A stretch of DNA of 64,000 nt from Roseibium sp. Sym1 (GTDB taxonomy: Bacteria; Pseudomonadota; Alphaproteobacteria; Rhizobiales; Stappiaceae). The stretch spans positions 1,926,501 through 1,990,500 of the forward strand of contig NZ_CP114786.1 in assembly GCF_027359675.1 (NCBI RefSeq). The letters are read 5' to 3'. Of this stretch, positions 62,989 to 64,000 are shown in pieces (the stretch's first letter is position 1; every line of letters starts with the position of its first letter). The translations under genes and the position numbers were made by a program. A model generated the notes under the pieces. The model worked only from the letters and a program-made list of their open reading frames with translations, searched no databases and was not told where the DNA came from.

Positions 62989-63699
62989 TCAGGCCGCCTC
63001 GGCGGCGAAGCCGGTGACGTCGATGATCCGGTCGGCAATCTGCTCGCGCACGTCCTGGTCGTGGAGAATGCCGACCATGGCGACGCCCTTTGCCTTTTTC
63101 TCCTCCACCAGCCGGACCACAACGGCCCGGTTGGCGGCATCGAGCGAGGCGGTCGGCTCGTCGAGGAGCAGGATCGGGTAATGGGCGATGAAGCCCCGGG
63201 CGATGTTCACCCGCTGCTGTTCGCCGCCCGAGAAAGTCGCCGGCGGCAGGGTCCAGAGCCTTTCCGGCACGTTCAGCCGGGAGAGCAGCGCGCGGGCGGT
63301 GTCGACGCCCTCTTGTTCGCTGGCGCCCTGCGCGATCAGCGGTTCGGCGACGACGTCCTCGGCGGAAACCCTTGGAATGGTGCGCAGGAACTGGCTGACA
63401 TAGCCGATCGTGGCTTCGCGAAGGCTCAGCATCTTCCGCGGTTCGGCTCCGGCGATGTTGATGATCTCGTCTCCGGCGGTGACCAGGATCTGGCCCTCGT
63501 CGCAGCGGTAATTGCCGTAGATCATCTTCAGGATCGAGCTCTTGCCGGCGCCGGACGGGCCGCCGAGCACGACGCATTCGCCGGCATTGACCGAGAACTC
63601 GACCTTCTCGACCACGGGAATGGCGGTGCCGCCCTGCAGATGCATGGTGAAGGACTTGCCGACATTGTTGAGATAAAGGCGTACGGGCATATCTGGCAT
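62989..63699 (-). CDS. phnL: C-P lyase system ATP-binding protein PhnL
   Basis: 236-residue ABC ATPase: Walker A GGPSGAGKSS, signature FSGGEQQRV, Walker B ILLLDEP. PhnL is associated with the C-P lyase core complex rather than with a transporter. The stop is about 107 bases from the DUF1045 start and the gene follows phnK by 3 bases. Confidence 0.93.
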   Translation of the reverse strand: MPDMPVRLYLNNVGKSFTMHLQGGTAIPVVEKVEFSVNAGECVVLGGPSGAGKSSILKMIYGNYRCDEGQILVTAGDEIINIAGAEPRKMLSLREATIGYVSQFLRTIPRVSAEDVVAEPLIAQGASEQEGVDTARALLSRLNVPERLWTLPPATFSGGEQQRVNIARGFIAHYPILLLDEPTASLDAANRAVVVRLVEEKKAKGVAMVGILHDQDVREQIADRIIDVTGFAAEAA

Positions 63700-63702
63700 C
63701 CT

Positions 63703-64000
63703 TTACACCTGGAGAATGGAGGAAACGAGCAGCTGGGTGTAGGGCTCGCGCGGATCGTCGAGCACCTGGTCGGTCAGGCCGCTTTCAATGACATTGCCGT
63801 GGCGCATCACCATGATCCGGTGCGACAGCAGCCGGGCAACGGCGAGATCGTGGGTGACGATCACCACCGACAGGCCGAGATCGGCGACCAGCCGGCGCAG
63901 CAGGTCCAGGAGACGGGCCTGCACGGAGACGTCAAGCCCGCCGGTCGGTTCGTCCATGAACACCAGCCGGGGGCGGGTCACCAGGTTGCGGGCGATCTGC
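63703..64000 (-). CDS. phnK: C-P lyase system ATP-binding protein PhnK, C-terminal part
   Basis: The last ~98 residues of an ABC ATPase, open to the right edge: QIARNLVTRPRLVFMDEPTG, the D-loop GLDVS and the switch histidine in VTHDL. Order next to phnL fits PhnK. Confidence 0.88.
   Translation of the reverse strand, partial: QIARNLVTRPRLVFMDEPTGGLDVSVQARLLDLLRRLVADLGLSVVIVTHDLAVARLLSHRIMVMRHGNVIESGLTDQVLDDPREPYTQLLVSSILQV

Noticed and set aside
62882..63577. upstream extension of the DUF1045 frame
   Set aside because: It overlaps phnL in another frame and the family start MRYAIYF is at 62881.

Overview
The window looks like a chromosome segment of an alphaproteobacterium of the order Hyphomicrobiales (Rhizobiales), most like the Stappiaceae (Roseibium/Labrenzia, Stappia). 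This rests on the right half: a CarD regulator, a rhizobial-type RpoH, a seven-iron FdxA ferredoxin, a SUV3-like helicase with an S4 protein, pyruvate carboxylase, an iron-regulated imelysin operon and a phnKLMN cluster. The species cannot be fixed from the sequence alone.

Positions 1 to about 31,700 form an accessory catabolic region for aromatic acids. It starts with the tail of a PcaQ-like LysR regulator. Then come an aldehyde dehydrogenase, a second-type nadC, a hydantoinase/carboxylase pair (hyuA interrupted by an in-frame stop, then hyuB), a DctQMP TRAP transporter, a two-cysteine Asp/Glu-racemase-family protein, a ThDP decarboxylase, a D-2-hydroxyacid dehydrogenase and a MarR regulator. 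After a decayed IS3 transposase follow a TAXI-type TRAP transporter, a small membrane protein, a phthalate-dioxygenase-like Rieske oxygenase, an (S)-mandelate-dehydrogenase-like flavoenzyme, a phthalate-dioxygenase-like reductase, a dihydrodiol dehydrogenase and a 4,5-dihydroxyphthalate-decarboxylase-like protein. The region closes with a DMT exporter, a second MarR, a Rieske ferredoxin/amidohydrolase operon, an IclR regulator and a universal stress protein.

Read as a pathway, this is a mandelate-type module (2-hydroxyacid to 2-oxoacid to aldehyde to acid) beside a complete phthalate 4,5-dioxygenation module (phthalate to protocatechuate). The PcaQ-like fragment suggests that protocatechuate ring-cleavage genes lie just left of the window. 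A common palindrome, CTTAG-N4-CTAAG, sits in or near the promoters of the aldehyde dehydrogenase, TAXI transporter, Rieske oxygenase, reductase, marR/ferredoxin and uspA units, so most of the region looks like one regulon. The nadC copy is notable because phthalate is a structural analogue of quinolinate.

Positions 31,700-34,620 are a scar zone: a gutted plasmid/island-type strawberry-notch gene, a complete IS110-family transposase and a tRNA-Arg(CCU) whose 3' end faces the accessory region. The tRNA probably marks the island boundary.

From about 34,700 to the right edge the sequence is core-like, with visibly higher G+C: an SNase-like protein and an M48 lipoprotein protease; rpoH, carD, fdxA, S4 protein and helicase on the minus strand; pyc; a cyclase-TPR protein; a glutamine amidotransferase; a TerB-like protein; an Irr-box-preceded operon of imelysin, di-haem oxidoreductase, second imelysin and DUF1513 protein; a large AsmA protein; and phnN, phnM, a DUF1045 gene, phnL and the 3' end of phnK.
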